The notes: generated by a model from the sequence alone, not told the origin. Shown: positions 26,219-34,312, numbered from the stretch's first letter. The stretch is 64,000 bases of DNA from Leifsonia sp. fls2-241-R2A-40a (GCF_030209575.1 NZ_JARVRS010000001.1:1922001-1986000); one strand, 5' to 3'. Made by a program: numbers and translations.

Positions 26219-27735
26219 CAGTAGGCCCCCACAGGATGCGTGAGCACCTTGACGGTGCGCCACATGATCACGAGGTCGCCGGTCAGCGACCAGTTCTCCA
26301 CGTAGTAGAGGTCGAGGCGGACGCTCTCCTCCCAGGAGAGGTCGGAGCGGCCGTTCACCTGCCACATCCCGGTCAGCCCGGGCTTGATGTACAGGCGGCG
26401 GTGCACATGGTTCTCGTAGCCCTCGACCTCGGAGGGGAGCGGCGGGCGCGGTCCGACGAGGCTCATGTCGCCGAGGAAGACGTTGACCAGCTGGGGGAGC
26501 TCGTCGAGGGAGAACTTGCGCAGGGTGTGCCCGACGCGCGTCACCCGCGGGTCGTGCTTCATCTTGAACAGCAGGCCCTTGCCGTCGTTGTTCGCCTGTA
26601 GCTCGGCGAGGCGCGCTTCGGCGTCGATCACCATCGAGCGGAACTTGAACATCTTGAAGTGCTCGCCGTTGCGGCCGACGCGCTCCTGGGCGAAGATCAC
26701 CGGTCCGTTGTCGTCCAGCTTCACGGCGATCGCGATGGCGATGAACAGCGGCGCGAGGATGAGAAGGGCGATACCTGATGCGAAGAAGTCGAACGCCCGC
26801 TTGAGCACGTGCTTGCCGCCCTCGAACTGCGGGATCTCCACGTGGATGAGCGGGAGTCCCTCGACGGGACGGAAGTGGATGCGAGGCCCGGCCACGTCGG
26901 TGAGGGGGGATGCCAGCACGAGCTCCGTCGCCGTCCCCTCCAGCTTCCAGGCCAGTTTGCGGACGAAATCGCCGCTGCTGAGGGCGCGGCCGGCCACGAT
27001 AACCGTGTCCGCGCCCAGCCGCGCCGCAGCGTCCGCGACCCCCGACAGGTCGGAGACGATCGGTACCTCGCGCTCGGGGCTGGCGATGCGGCGCCGCATC
27101 TCGGCGTCCTTCTTCGCCCCCTTGCGCTTTCCGGTGTCGAGAGCGGCACCCACGACGTTGTAGGCCGCTCCCGACTTCTGGTGGATCTGCCGCACGACGT
27201 AGTCGACGTCGTCGAAACGCCCCACCACGAGGGCGCGCGACAGGTAGTGGTCGAAGGTGCGCTGCCGGATCAGCCAGTGCCGCCACATCCAGCGCGAGAA
27301 CAGCACGCCGGCCATGCCGGCGGGGAGCGCCACGATGAAGTAGCCGCGGGCGATGTCGACCTTGGCGACGAGGAACAGGATGGCGAGCACGCCGAAGGTG
27401 ATGGCGCTCGCCGACACGACACGGCGGTACTCGGAGACGCCCAGGCCCACGACCCGAGGGTCGCGGGTGTGGTAGACGGACAGCGTGAAGAGCCAGGTGG
27501 CGGCGATCAGCAGAGACACGTACAGGTAATCGATGTGGAAACCGGCCGTCGGGGGCACGGTTTCGTCGAAGCCGAAGCGCACGTAGACGGCGCCGATGGT
27601 CGCTGCGAGGATGATGGCCGTGTCGGTCGCCAGGAGGCGGTACCGGTAGAGGCGGGCCCAGGTGCGACCGGAGATCAGTTCGGGGAGGGCTCCGGCGGCG
27701 ACGGGTGCAGCGAGCCGCGGGCGGACGACTGTCAT
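26218..27735 (-). CDS. Polyprenyl glycosylphosphotransferase (EPS initiating enzyme)
   Basis: The 505-residue product has an N-terminal set of four to five membrane segments and a Rossmann-like CoA-binding-type middle region, as in WbaP/WcaJ. The C-terminal catalytic domain has KRAFDFFASGIALLILAP, ARV-type QERVGRNGEHFKMFKFRSM, DELPQLVNVFLGDMSLVGPRPP and KPGLTGMWQVNGRS. It transfers a hexose-1-phosphate from UDP-sugar to undecaprenyl phosphate, the first step of repeat-unit synthesis. It heads the operon with the phosphatidyltransferase and GT4 genes and is preceded by a 375-bp regulatory region. Confidence 0.93.
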   Translation of the reverse strand: MTVVRPRLAAPVAAGALPELISGRTWARLYRYRLLATDTAIILAATIGAVYVRFGFDETVPPTAGFHIDYLYVSLLIAATWLFTLSVYHTRDPRVVGLGVSEYRRVVSASAITFGVLAILFLVAKVDIARGYFIVALPAGMAGVLFSRWMWRHWLIRQRTFDHYLSRALVVGRFDDVDYVVRQIHQKSGAAYNVVGAALDTGKRKGAKKDAEMRRRIASPEREVPIVSDLSGVADAAARLGADTVIVAGRALSSGDFVRKLAWKLEGTATELVLASPLTDVAGPRIHFRPVEGLPLIHVEIPQFEGGKHVLKRAFDFFASGIALLILAPLFIAIAIAVKLDDNGPVIFAQERVGRNGEHFKMFKFRSMVIDAEARLAELQANNDGKGLLFKMKHDPRVTRVGHTLRKFSLDELPQLVNVFLGDMSLVGPRPPLPSEVEGYENHVHRRLYIKPGLTGMWQVNGRSDLSWEESVRLDLYYVENWSLTGDLVIMWRTVKVLTHPVGAY

Positions 27736-27859
27736 GCCTGCGCCTCCTTGTTCTGCTCGTACGCGACCGGGGAGCCGACGGCGGCTGGGGGGAAACCGTG
27801 GTCTCGAACGGCTTCACCGCCGCCGACTCCGCTCGTGGGGCGACCTCCGTGGGTCCGCG

Positions 27860-27913
27860 CGCGCCGAGCACTCCCCAGTCGGATGGGGTTGAGAGCGGGA
27901 AGTGCTCGGCGCG
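27860..27913 (-). promoter_or_regulatory. Large stem-loop in the 5' leader of the EPS initiator gene
   Basis: CGCGCCGAGCACT (27860-27872) pairs perfectly with AGTGCTCGGCGCG (27901-27913). Inside the loop CCCC and GGGG (27873-27888) can form a second hairpin. It lies 125 bp upstream of the start at 27735. It could act as an attenuator or RNA-stability element; without a T-run it is not a standard terminator. Confidence 0.45.
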
Positions 27914-27996
27914 GCGGAATCGGGTACACGGTTGTCACCTGCGGGTTCGGGTGTTGCGTTTCGGGTGATGCGATCGGATCGAGTTCCAGTCCCGTA

Positions 27997-28018
27997 AAGT
28001 GACTGTTCCTCACCAATT
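27997..28018. promoter_or_regulatory. AAGTGAC-TTCCTCACCAATT motif
   Basis: This copy is the best match to 20888-20908. A partly complementary ACTGAGAA follows at about 28024, so the site may form a dyad. On the minus strand it reads as GGTGAGGAA then GTCACTT, upstream of the EPS initiator gene. Function inferred. Confidence 0.45.
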
Positions 28019-28056
28019 CACAAAACTGAGAATACATCGATTTTGTGTCTGCGCAT

Positions 28057-28074
28057 CACCCGCAAGTGGGGGTG
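28057..28074. promoter_or_regulatory. CACCCGCAAGTGGGGGTG dyad
   Basis: Perfect CACCC/GGGTG arms. The sequence continues AATATTCCTCA, similar to the GAGCATTATTCA that follows the 20946 dyad. It is 37 bp upstream of the SRAP start. Role unknown. Confidence 0.35.
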
Positions 28075-28110
28075 AATATTCCTCAATTTTGAGGGGCCTA
28101 TGCTGGGCGC

Positions 28111-28827
28111 ATGTGCGGCAGGTTCGCGATGGATGACAAGGTCAACGCCGAGATCACCGACTTCGTCGAGCAGACCGGCCGGCGACCCGAGGAGTGGAGA
28201 GCCGACTGGGAGTCGGCGTACAACCTTGCGCCGACCGACGACATCCCGGTGCTGATCGACTCGGCCAAGACCCGCGAGCTGCGTTTCGAGCGCGCGCACT
28301 GGTCGCTGGTGCCGTCGTGGTCGGAGACGCTCAAGCTCAAGTTCCCCACCTTCAACGCGCGTGCGGAGGAGATCGCCGAGAAGTCGACCTGGCGCAAACC
28401 GGTCCAGTCGCACCGGGCGATCGTGCTCGCCCGCGGCTACTACGAGTGGCAGGGGCCGAAGGGCCACAAGACGCCGTTCTTCATCCGCTATCCCGAGGGG
28501 CGGCTGATGGGCTTCGCCGGGCTCTACTCCTGGTGGCGGGACCACAGCAAGGCGGAGGACGACCCCGACCGCTGGGTGCTGACCGCGACCATCCTCACCT
28601 CGGATGCGGTGCAGACCCTCGCGGACATCCACGACCGGAATCCCGTGATCCTGCCCGAGGAGATGTGGCAGCACTGGATCGACCCGTCGATCGTCGGAGA
28701 CCAGGCGCTCGTCGACGAGGCCGTCCGGGCCGGTGTGGCGGAGGCGGAGACCCTCCGCTTCGACCAGGTCGCGCCCTTCAAGACCAGCGACGACGGGCCG
28801 CAGCTGATCGAGCCCGTCAGCGCGTGA
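28111..28827 (+). CDS. SRAP domain protein (HMCES/YedK family)
   Basis: The 238-residue product starts MCGRFAMDD, so Cys2 becomes the catalytic N-terminal nucleophile after Met removal. It has the FNARAEEI motif, the ARGYYEWQG strand with the conserved Glu, and HDRNPVILPEE, where the usual HDRMP has Asn for Met. The family forms a covalent crosslink with abasic sites in single-stranded DNA and shields them during replication. The gene is alone between EPS operons on the plus strand, with its 3' end overlapping the GT39-like gene by 11 bp. Confidence 0.92.
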   Translation: MCGRFAMDDKVNAEITDFVEQTGRRPEEWRADWESAYNLAPTDDIPVLIDSAKTRELRFERAHWSLVPSWSETLKLKFPTFNARAEEIAEKSTWRKPVQSHRAIVLARGYYEWQGPKGHKTPFFIRYPEGRLMGFAGLYSWWRDHSKAEDDPDRWVLTATILTSDAVQTLADIHDRNPVILPEEMWQHWIDPSIVGDQALVDEAVRAGVAEAETLRFDQVAPFKTSDDGPQLIEPVSA

Positions 28828-30397
28828 GCTCGATGATGTCGCTGCGGTGCGTGTCGAGGCGTCGACCCGTCTCCGCGAAACCCAGCGCGTGCAAGTCGGC
28901 GAGACCCCAGGTGTCCTCCACGGTCGATCTGCCGTCCGGCGTCACGACCTCGAGCTCGATGAGCCACACCCGGTCGACCCCGTCGAACCGCCCGCGCTGG
29001 GCGGCCTGGGTCACCGAGTAGGCGCGATCCGCCCATCCGTCGTTGCGGTAGTACGGCACGCGCAGGGTCGGGTCCTTCACGCCGCGGAAGCCGGCCGGGT
29101 AGGTGCGCATCGCTAGCCGCGGCCGCTGCGAGGGTTTCGCCGACTCGTCGAAGACGACCGCGTCGCCGCGTCCGGCGTTGGCGGCCATGGCTGCGCTGAC
29201 CTCCGCCCAGTCGCTGTCGTTCTTCGCGTACGGTCCGCGCTGCAGCGCGTAGACCGGCGCGCAGAGCAGCGCGAACACGATCGTCACGCCCGCGGTCGCC
29301 GCCACGGTGCGCCGCGCATCCCCTCCGATCAGGCGCCCGAGCACCAGGATGCCCTCCGCGACGAGCAGCGCCGCGGCCGGCGCAGCGAAGGTGGAGTACC
29401 GGCCGGTGTACATCGGATACGCCGCATTGGCGAGCAGCATCGCACCGGTGGGCAGGAACAGCCAGGCCGAGGCGACCAGCCGGGTGGAGATCGCGCGCGG
29501 TCCGGGGAAGACCGGTCGGGAGGCGCGGAGCCGCCGGGCGCGCCAGGCCGGCCAGAGGCCGAACCCGATCAGGGCCCACGCCGCGATGGCCACCCAGGGC
29601 ATCCCGAACCAGAGGAAGTAGTACCAGATGGAGGGATCGTCCGGCGTCTCGCCGAGGTACTTGATCTGGCTGCGCTCCAGGTAGGCGAGCACCGCGAGCG
29701 GCGACACCGCGACGACGGCAGCGGCCGACGACAGCGCCCAGGCGCGCACCGTCGCGCGCGATGCCCGGGAGGCGAGCAGCACGGCCCCATGAGCCACGAG
29801 CAGGGTGATGGAGTACAGGAAGAGGTACGACATCGCGGCCATCCCGGCGCCGTACAGCACCCAGGCCAGCCGCCGCGCGGCCGGCGACAGGCGACGGCCG
29901 CCGCCGTCGACGAGCCACAGCAGCAGGAGCGTCAGCCAGGCGGCGGCTGCCGCGGAGAACGCGTACGAACGCGCCTCCTCTCCCGCGTAGGTGAGGCGAG
30001 GCAGCACCGAGGCGACCACGCCGCTCACCACCGCGGCCCGGAGTCCGCCGCGCCGTCCCGCGATCAGGGTGACGGCCGCGACCGCGGCACCCACGGCGAC
30101 CGCGCTGGGCAGCCGGAGCGCGAACGCACTGTCGCCCGCGAGCCGGATCCAGCCGTGCATGACCAGGTAGTAGAGCCCGTGAACCGCATCCACGTGGAAG
30201 AGCATCCCGAACAGGCTTCCGACGGATCTCTTCGCCGACAGGAGGGTGGCCGCCTCGTCGCCCCACAGCGACGGAACCCAGCTGAACGCGGCGCACAGCG
30301 CGGTCGCGACGACCCCGAAAAGGAGCGCGATCGTCCACGGCCTGACCGCGCGCAGCGGTTGGCCTGCCCGGGTGTCCGGCTCGAGGAGGACGGTCAT
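28817..30397 (-). CDS. GT39-like (GT-C) membrane glycosyltransferase
   Basis: The 526-residue product has an N-terminal membrane segment followed by SLWGDEAATLLSAKR, the GT-C acidic Asp-Glu motif in the first extracytoplasmic loop, HGLYYLVMHGWIRLAGDS and about ten further membrane segments. A C-terminal soluble domain of about 130 residues includes DAVVFDESAKPSQRPRLAMRTYP. Such enzymes use polyprenyl-phosphate sugars on the outer face, so it may glycosylate a protein or the EPS. It is a single gene convergent with the SRAP gene. Specificity is unknown. Confidence 0.8.
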   Translation of the reverse strand: MTVLLEPDTRAGQPLRAVRPWTIALLFGVVATALCAAFSWVPSLWGDEAATLLSAKRSVGSLFGMLFHVDAVHGLYYLVMHGWIRLAGDSAFALRLPSAVAVGAAVAAVTLIAGRRGGLRAAVVSGVVASVLPRLTYAGEEARSYAFSAAAAAWLTLLLLWLVDGGGRRLSPAARRLAWVLYGAGMAAMSYLFLYSITLLVAHGAVLLASRASRATVRAWALSSAAAVVAVSPLAVLAYLERSQIKYLGETPDDPSIWYYFLWFGMPWVAIAAWALIGFGLWPAWRARRLRASRPVFPGPRAISTRLVASAWLFLPTGAMLLANAAYPMYTGRYSTFAAPAAALLVAEGILVLGRLIGGDARRTVAATAGVTIVFALLCAPVYALQRGPYAKNDSDWAEVSAAMAANAGRGDAVVFDESAKPSQRPRLAMRTYPAGFRGVKDPTLRVPYYRNDGWADRAYSVTQAAQRGRFDGVDRVWLIELEVVTPDGRSTVEDTWGLADLHALGFAETGRRLDTHRSDIIELTR

Positions 30398-30507
30398 ATC
30401 TCAGCTTCTAGACGCTCGACGGGAACACCATCGAGACAACCAGATAACCCTGGGCGACGCGTGGGCGAGCACTACGGAAACTCACAGGCGCGGCGGCCTG
30501 CCGCCTC

Positions 30508-31545
30508 TCAGACCTCGCCGCGGCGCGCGCCCGCCCACAGGTCGACGCCGGAGTCGGTCGCGTGCTTGTCGATCGCGGCCAGCTCCTCCGCCGTGAAGTC
30601 GAGGTTGCCGAGCGCCGCGACGTTCTGCTCCAGTTGGTCGACGCTGCTGGCGCCGATGGTGAGGGAGGTGACCCGCTCGTCCCGCAGCGCCCACGCCAGG
30701 GCGAGCTGGGCGAGGGTCTGGCCGCGCTTCCCGGCGATGGCATTGAGCGCGCGCAGCCGGTCGATCGCCTCGTCGGTGAGCCAGTCGGTGTCGAAGGACG
30801 TGCCCGCGCTCGCGCGCGACCCCTCGGGGATGCCGTCGAGGTACTTGTCCGTGAGCATCCCCTGCGCCAGTGCGGTGAAGCCGATGACGCCGACGCCGAG
30901 CTCGTCGACCGCGTCGAGCAGTCCCTCGGTCTCGATCCACCGGTTGAGCATCGAGTACGACGGCTGGTGGATGAGCAGCGGGGTGCCGAGGTCGCGCAGG
31001 ATCTCGGCCGCCCGGCGCGTCTCCTCCGGTCCGTACGACGAGATGCCGACATACAGCGCCTTCCCCGAGCGGACGGCCGTATCGAGGGCCTGCATCGTCT
31101 CCTCCAGCGGGGTGGAGGGGTCGGGTCGGTGCGAGTAGAAGATGTCGACGTAGTCGAGTCCGAGGCGCGTCAGCGACTGGTCGAGGCTGGCGAGCATGTA
31201 CTTGCGGCCGCCGCCGCCCTGGCCGTAGGGGCCGGGCCACATGTCCCATCCTGCTTTGCTGGAGACGACGATCTCGTCGCGGTACGGCCGCAGGTCCTCC
31301 GACATGATGCGGCCGAAGTTGGTCTCGGCGGCGCCGTAGGGAGGACCGTAGTTGTTGGCCAGGTCGAAGTGCGTGATGCCGAGGTCGAAGGCGCGCCGCA
31401 CGATCGCCCGCTGCGTCTCGAACGGCCGGTCGTCGCCGAAGTTGTGCCACAGCCCGAGCGTCAGCACGGGGAGGTCGAGTCCGCTGCGCCCGGTGCGGCG
31501 GTAGATCATGTCGTCATAGCGGGAAGGGTTCGCAACGTGGGCCAT
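30508..31545 (-). CDS. Aldo/keto reductase, YghZ-like
   Basis: The 345-residue product reads MAHVANPSRYDDMIYRRTGRSG at its start, close to the YghZ/Gpr N-terminus, followed by LGLWHNFGDD. The AKR tetrad is visible as D in HFDLANNYG, Y in NNYGP, K in VVSSKAG and H in IFYSHRPD. SSYGPEETRRAAEI and TLTIGASSVDQLEQN bind NADPH. YghZ reduces L-glyceraldehyde-3-phosphate and methylglyoxal. The ATG at 31545 fits the family; a TTG 36 bp upstream in frame is possible. The GGAGG before the ATG has only one base of spacing. Confidence 0.88.
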   Translation of the reverse strand: MAHVANPSRYDDMIYRRTGRSGLDLPVLTLGLWHNFGDDRPFETQRAIVRRAFDLGITHFDLANNYGPPYGAAETNFGRIMSEDLRPYRDEIVVSSKAGWDMWPGPYGQGGGGRKYMLASLDQSLTRLGLDYVDIFYSHRPDPSTPLEETMQALDTAVRSGKALYVGISSYGPEETRRAAEILRDLGTPLLIHQPSYSMLNRWIETEGLLDAVDELGVGVIGFTALAQGMLTDKYLDGIPEGSRASAGTSFDTDWLTDEAIDRLRALNAIAGKRGQTLAQLALAWALRDERVTSLTIGASSVDQLEQNVAALGNLDFTAEELAAIDKHATDSGVDLWAGARRGEV

Positions 31546-31670
31546 GCCTCCACATTCGTACGGCCCCCGCCAGAAGTCCAACCGCTGGGACCGATCGGAT
31601 TGATCGACCCTCGTGCTGCATCGGCGCCGATGCGCCCGCTATCGGACGAGATTGCGCCGGCCCTGCCGGC

Positions 31671-32093
31671 GCTCGCAGCGTCGGAGATCCGGCCGCTATC
31701 GAAGGAGATTCGCCCGCGAATGGGCCGGATCTCCTGCCCCACCGCGTCGCGTCGGAGATGGGAGCGCTCCCGTCCTTCGATAGCCGCGGCGCGGGCTGTT
31801 GCCCTGGCATTGCTCGCAGCGTCGGAGATTCGGCCGCTATCGAAGGAGATTCGCCCGCGAATGGGCCGGATCTCCTGCCCCACCGCGTCGCGTCGGAGAT
31901 GGGAGCGCTCCCGTCCTTCGGTAGCGCGAGCAGCGGGCTGTCCCCGGGTGTTGCTCGTAGCGTCGGAGATCCGGCCGTTATCGAAGGAGATTCGCCGGCG
32001 AATCGGCCGGATCTCCGTCCCCACAGCGTTGCGTCGGAGATGGGAGCGCTCCCGTCCTTCGACAGCGGGAGCGACGCGCAGCGCGCCCCACAC
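31671..32093. repeat. 141-bp tandem repeat, three copies
   Basis: Units start at 31671, 31812 and 31953, exactly 141 bp apart. The first 108 bp of units 1 and 2 differ at one visible position (GAGATC versus GAGATT), while the last 30 bp vary; unit 3 is more diverged. Each unit has GGAGATCCGGCC (31683-31694 in unit 1) pairing with GGCCGGATCTCC (31723-31734), an inner ATTCGC/GCGAAT pair, and the palindrome GGGAGCGCTCCC. A degenerate partial unit (about 31631-31665) precedes the array. Because 141 is a multiple of three, frames stay open through it. A structured noncoding element is favoured. This array accounts for most of the 603-bp gap between 31546 and 32148. Confidence 0.85.
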
Positions 32094-32095
32094 GA

Positions 32096-32132
32096 AAGCG
32101 GCGGCCGCGCTCCAGGAGCGCGGCCGCCGCTT
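32096..32132. terminator. Perfect 18-bp stem-loop terminator
   Basis: AAGCGGCGGCCGCGCTCC pairs with GGAGCGCGGCCGCCGCTT around a single A. It follows the stop of the small membrane protein gene on the minus strand (ends 32149) by 16 bp. The CACGAAAGCG lead-in matches the terminator at 12952. Confidence 0.75.
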
Positions 32133-32148
32133 GGGTCGTACGAACGGA

Positions 32149-32307
32149 TCAGGTCCGGTTGGCGCCCCGCCTCATCCACCCGACGATGGCGGTGATCACG
32201 AAGAACACCAGGCCGAGGATGGCGAGCCACAGGAGTCCCTTGATGGCGAAGCCGAGGATGGCGAGGACCGCCCAGATCACGAGCAGGATGACGATGAGAG
32301 CTATCAT
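32149..32307 (-). CDS. Small hydrophobic membrane protein
   Basis: The 52-residue product is MIALIVILLVIWAVLAILGF followed by a second hydrophobic stretch and a basic C-terminus GWMRRGANRT. Two membrane helices are predicted by eye. Similar small hydrophobic proteins are widespread in actinobacteria and uncharacterised. The ATG at 32307 was chosen since the frame upstream is polar. A GGGAG lies about 12 bases before it. It is followed by a strong terminator. Confidence 0.65.
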   Translation of the reverse strand: MIALIVILLVIWAVLAILGFAIKGLLWLAILGLVFFVITAIVGWMRRGANRT

Positions 32308-32401
32308 GCGACCATCTGACTCCCAGGTCGCATTCAGGTCAATGGCCGGTGGGGGCCCTTGCATCGAGCGGCCCACTTGCGATACGGCCCGCGCGACCGC
32401 C

Positions 32402-33433
32402 CTACCGGATGGGCAGTTTCGTGTCGTCCTGGTGGTACAGGAACTCTTCGAGCGGGTACGGCTTGTGCTCGATCGCCGCGGCGATCGCCAGCTGCCCGAT
32501 CACCGTCTCGACCACGGCGCGCTCGAAGACGCCGAGTCCGGCGGGCAGCTGCACCACCGTGAGGTTCGCGTGTCCGGCACCCGGGACGTCCGTCGCAGCG
32601 GCCGTCGTCACCAGCACGACCGGAACCCCGGCATCGAGTACGGACGAGGGGATGCTCAGCTCGCGCCCGTCACCGAAGATCACCAGCGCATCGTCATCCG
32701 ACAGCACCTCCATCGGCCCGTGCAGGTACTGGAAGGTCTCGAAGGCGGTGCTCGGCGTGCGCAGGCCCTCGCGGACCATCAGCGACAGCTCGGCCGCCGC
32801 GGTCAGGGAGCCGCCGCGCCCGACGACGTCGATCGTCTTCGCCGCGGCGAGCACTTGCCCGATCGTCTCTGCCGCGCCGGCGTAGTCGCGCAGCGCGTCG
32901 GCGGCCCGGGCCGGGATGCGCGAGGCCTCCGCACCTGCGTCCACCGCTCCGACGTGATCGAGCAGCAGCGCGTAGGCGAGGATCGTCGCGGTGAAGCCGC
33001 TGGTGTAGACGGGGGAGTCGGGGAAGCCTCCCAGGCCGAGCACCGCATCCACTTCGTCCTTGATGGGCTGCTCCGGGAAGTTGCTGATCCCGATGCGCGT
33101 ACCCGCGGCCAGCCTGCGCGCGGCGGCGAGCGGTTCGGGGCTGCGCCCCGACTCCGACACGACGATGCTGTGATCGGCGCTCACCACCTGCAGCCCGTCC
33201 GCGACGTCGGAGGCGACGACTCCCGCTGCCGGGTGCCCGGCGGCCGCGAGAGCGGCCACCAGCGCATGCGACGAGTTCAGGGAGGCGCCCATCGCGACGA
33301 CCGCGACGCTGTCGTCAGCGCCCCACTGCGGCAGAGGGGCTGCGGCGAGATCGCGCAGCACCGTCTCGTGCGCGAGGGCGAGGTTCTCCGGCTGTGCGCG
33401 CATGGCGTCGACGAACGAGGCTTTGGGTTCCAT
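32402..33433 (-). CDS. SIS-domain sugar-phosphate isomerase/deglycase-like protein
   Basis: The 343-residue product has two SIS domains as in the GlmS isomerase half, AgaS and FrlB. VVAMGASLNSSHALVAAL and VVSESGRSPEPLAAARRLA are the first sugar-phosphate-binding segments; VVGRGGSLTAAAELSLMVREGLRTPSTAFETFQYLHGPM is the second, including the family ETFQYLHGP motif. It would process the phosphorylated amino sugar or fructosamine that the upstream ABC transporter brings in. AAGGAA precedes the ATG. It is the last gene of the transporter operon, 30 bp after the second permease. Confidence 0.83.
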   Translation of the reverse strand: MEPKASFVDAMRAQPENLALAHETVLRDLAAAPLPQWGADDSVAVVAMGASLNSSHALVAALAAAGHPAAGVVASDVADGLQVVSADHSIVVSESGRSPEPLAAARRLAAGTRIGISNFPEQPIKDEVDAVLGLGGFPDSPVYTSGFTATILAYALLLDHVGAVDAGAEASRIPARAADALRDYAGAAETIGQVLAAAKTIDVVGRGGSLTAAAELSLMVREGLRTPSTAFETFQYLHGPMEVLSDDDALVIFGDGRELSIPSSVLDAGVPVVLVTTAAATDVPGAGHANLTVVQLPAGLGVFERAVVETVIGQLAIAAAIEHKPYPLEEFLYHQDDTKLPIR

Positions 33434-33463
33434 GGGATTCCTTCTCTGGATGCGGGTGGTCGG

Positions 33464-34312
33464 TCAGCCCTTGACGGCGCCCGCGGCCATGCCGCTGACG
33501 ACGTAGCGCTGGAAGATCATCGCGACGATGATCGGCGGGAGCGCGGCGACGATGCCGCCGGCCGCCACGAGCCCGAAGTCGGTCGTGTACCGGCCGGCGA
33601 ACTCGCTGATGGCGACAGGGAGCGTCTTCGCCGCGTTCGACGAGGTGAAAATGAGCGCGTACATGAACTCGTCCCAGGCCAGCAGGAACGCGAACATGAT
33701 GGCGGCGAAGATGCCGGGCCGGGCGGCGGGCAGCACAACGCGGAACAGCGCGCCGAGGCGGCTGGCGCCGTCGATCCGCGCCGCCTCCTCCAGCTCCTCG
33801 GGGATCGTGAGGAAGTAGTTGCTGAGGATCCACAGCACGAACGGCACCACGAGAGAGCAGTCGACGATCACCAGTCCGATCACGCTGTCGAGCAGTCCGA
33901 GCGAGTTCAGGATGAGGTACAGCGGGATGAGCAGCGCGATCTGCGGGAGCATGTACGTCGCGAGGAAGAGGATCAGCACTGCCTGACGGAACCGGAAGCG
34001 CAGCCGGGCGAACGCGTACGCGCCGAGGATGCCGACGATCATCGAGATCGCCACTGTGCCGACCGCGACGATCGTGGTGTTGGCGAGCGCCGCGCGGAAG
34101 GTCGCGCCGACGCTGTCCCCGCCGCCGCGGAAGATCGTCTCGTACCGGCTCCAGTCGAGCGTGTCCGGGATCCACTGCAGCGGGGTCGAGATGAGGATGC
34201 GCTGCGGCGTCACGCTGGCGACCACCATCCACCCGAACGGCAGCAGGATCAGCACCGAGACGAATACCGCCGCCAGGTGGATGAGGATCGAGTTGCGGGT
34301 CGTGCGTTTCAC
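33464..34312 (-). CDS. Carbohydrate ABC transporter permease, MalG-like (CUT1)
   Basis: The 282-residue product has six membrane segments and the EAA loop EELEEAARIDGASRLGALFRVVLPAARPG (near residue 185) that contacts the ATPase. The GTG at 34312 overlaps the stop of the other permease (GTGA) and gives the family N-terminus VKRTTRNSILIH; the frame is open upstream but is in another gene. It pairs with the MalF-like permease in the membrane. No ATPase gene is in the operon, so a shared MsiK-type ATPase elsewhere is expected. Confidence 0.9.
   Translation of the reverse strand: MKRTTRNSILIHLAAVFVSVLILLPFGWMVVASVTPQRILISTPLQWIPDTLDWSRYETIFRGGGDSVGATFRAALANTTIVAVGTVAISMIVGILGAYAFARLRFRFRQAVLILFLATYMLPQIALLIPLYLILNSLGLLDSVIGLVIVDCSLVVPFVLWILSNYFLTIPEELEEAARIDGASRLGALFRVVLPAARPGIFAAIMFAFLLAWDEFMYALIFTSSNAAKTLPVAISEFAGRYTTDFGLVAAGGIVAALPPIIVAMIFQRYVVSGMAAGAVKG

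Larger units (their letters stand above)
27736..28110. other. 375-bp divergent intergenic region, EPS initiator/SRAP
   Basis: No convincing gene is present; a 101-codon minus-strand frame here overlaps the start of the transferase and has no family resemblance. The region is relatively AT-rich from 27990 to 28100 and holds the large hairpin at 27860-27913, the AAGTGAC/TTCCTCACC motif at 27997-28018, the C/G-rich dyad at 28057-28074, and CCTCAATTTTGAGG (a 14-bp palindrome) starting at 28081, just before the SRAP gene. It looks like a long 5' leader plus two divergent promoters. Confidence 0.55.

Noticed and set aside
27732-28037. A 101-codon minus-strand frame before the EPS initiator gene
   Set aside because: It overlaps the initiator start, includes the stem-loop and regulatory motifs and has no family resemblance.
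31506-32093. A 195-codon minus-strand frame with three 47-residue repeats (GRERSHLRRDAVGQEIRPIRG...)
   Set aside because: The period arises because the 141-bp DNA repeat is a multiple of three; several other frames are also open. The frame runs 40 bp into the aldo/keto reductase gene and has no ribosome site. A structured DNA/RNA repeat explains it better, though I cannot exclude translation.
31671-32093. CRISPR array
   Set aside because: Only three 141-bp units, with no short repeat/unique spacer alternation and no cas genes.
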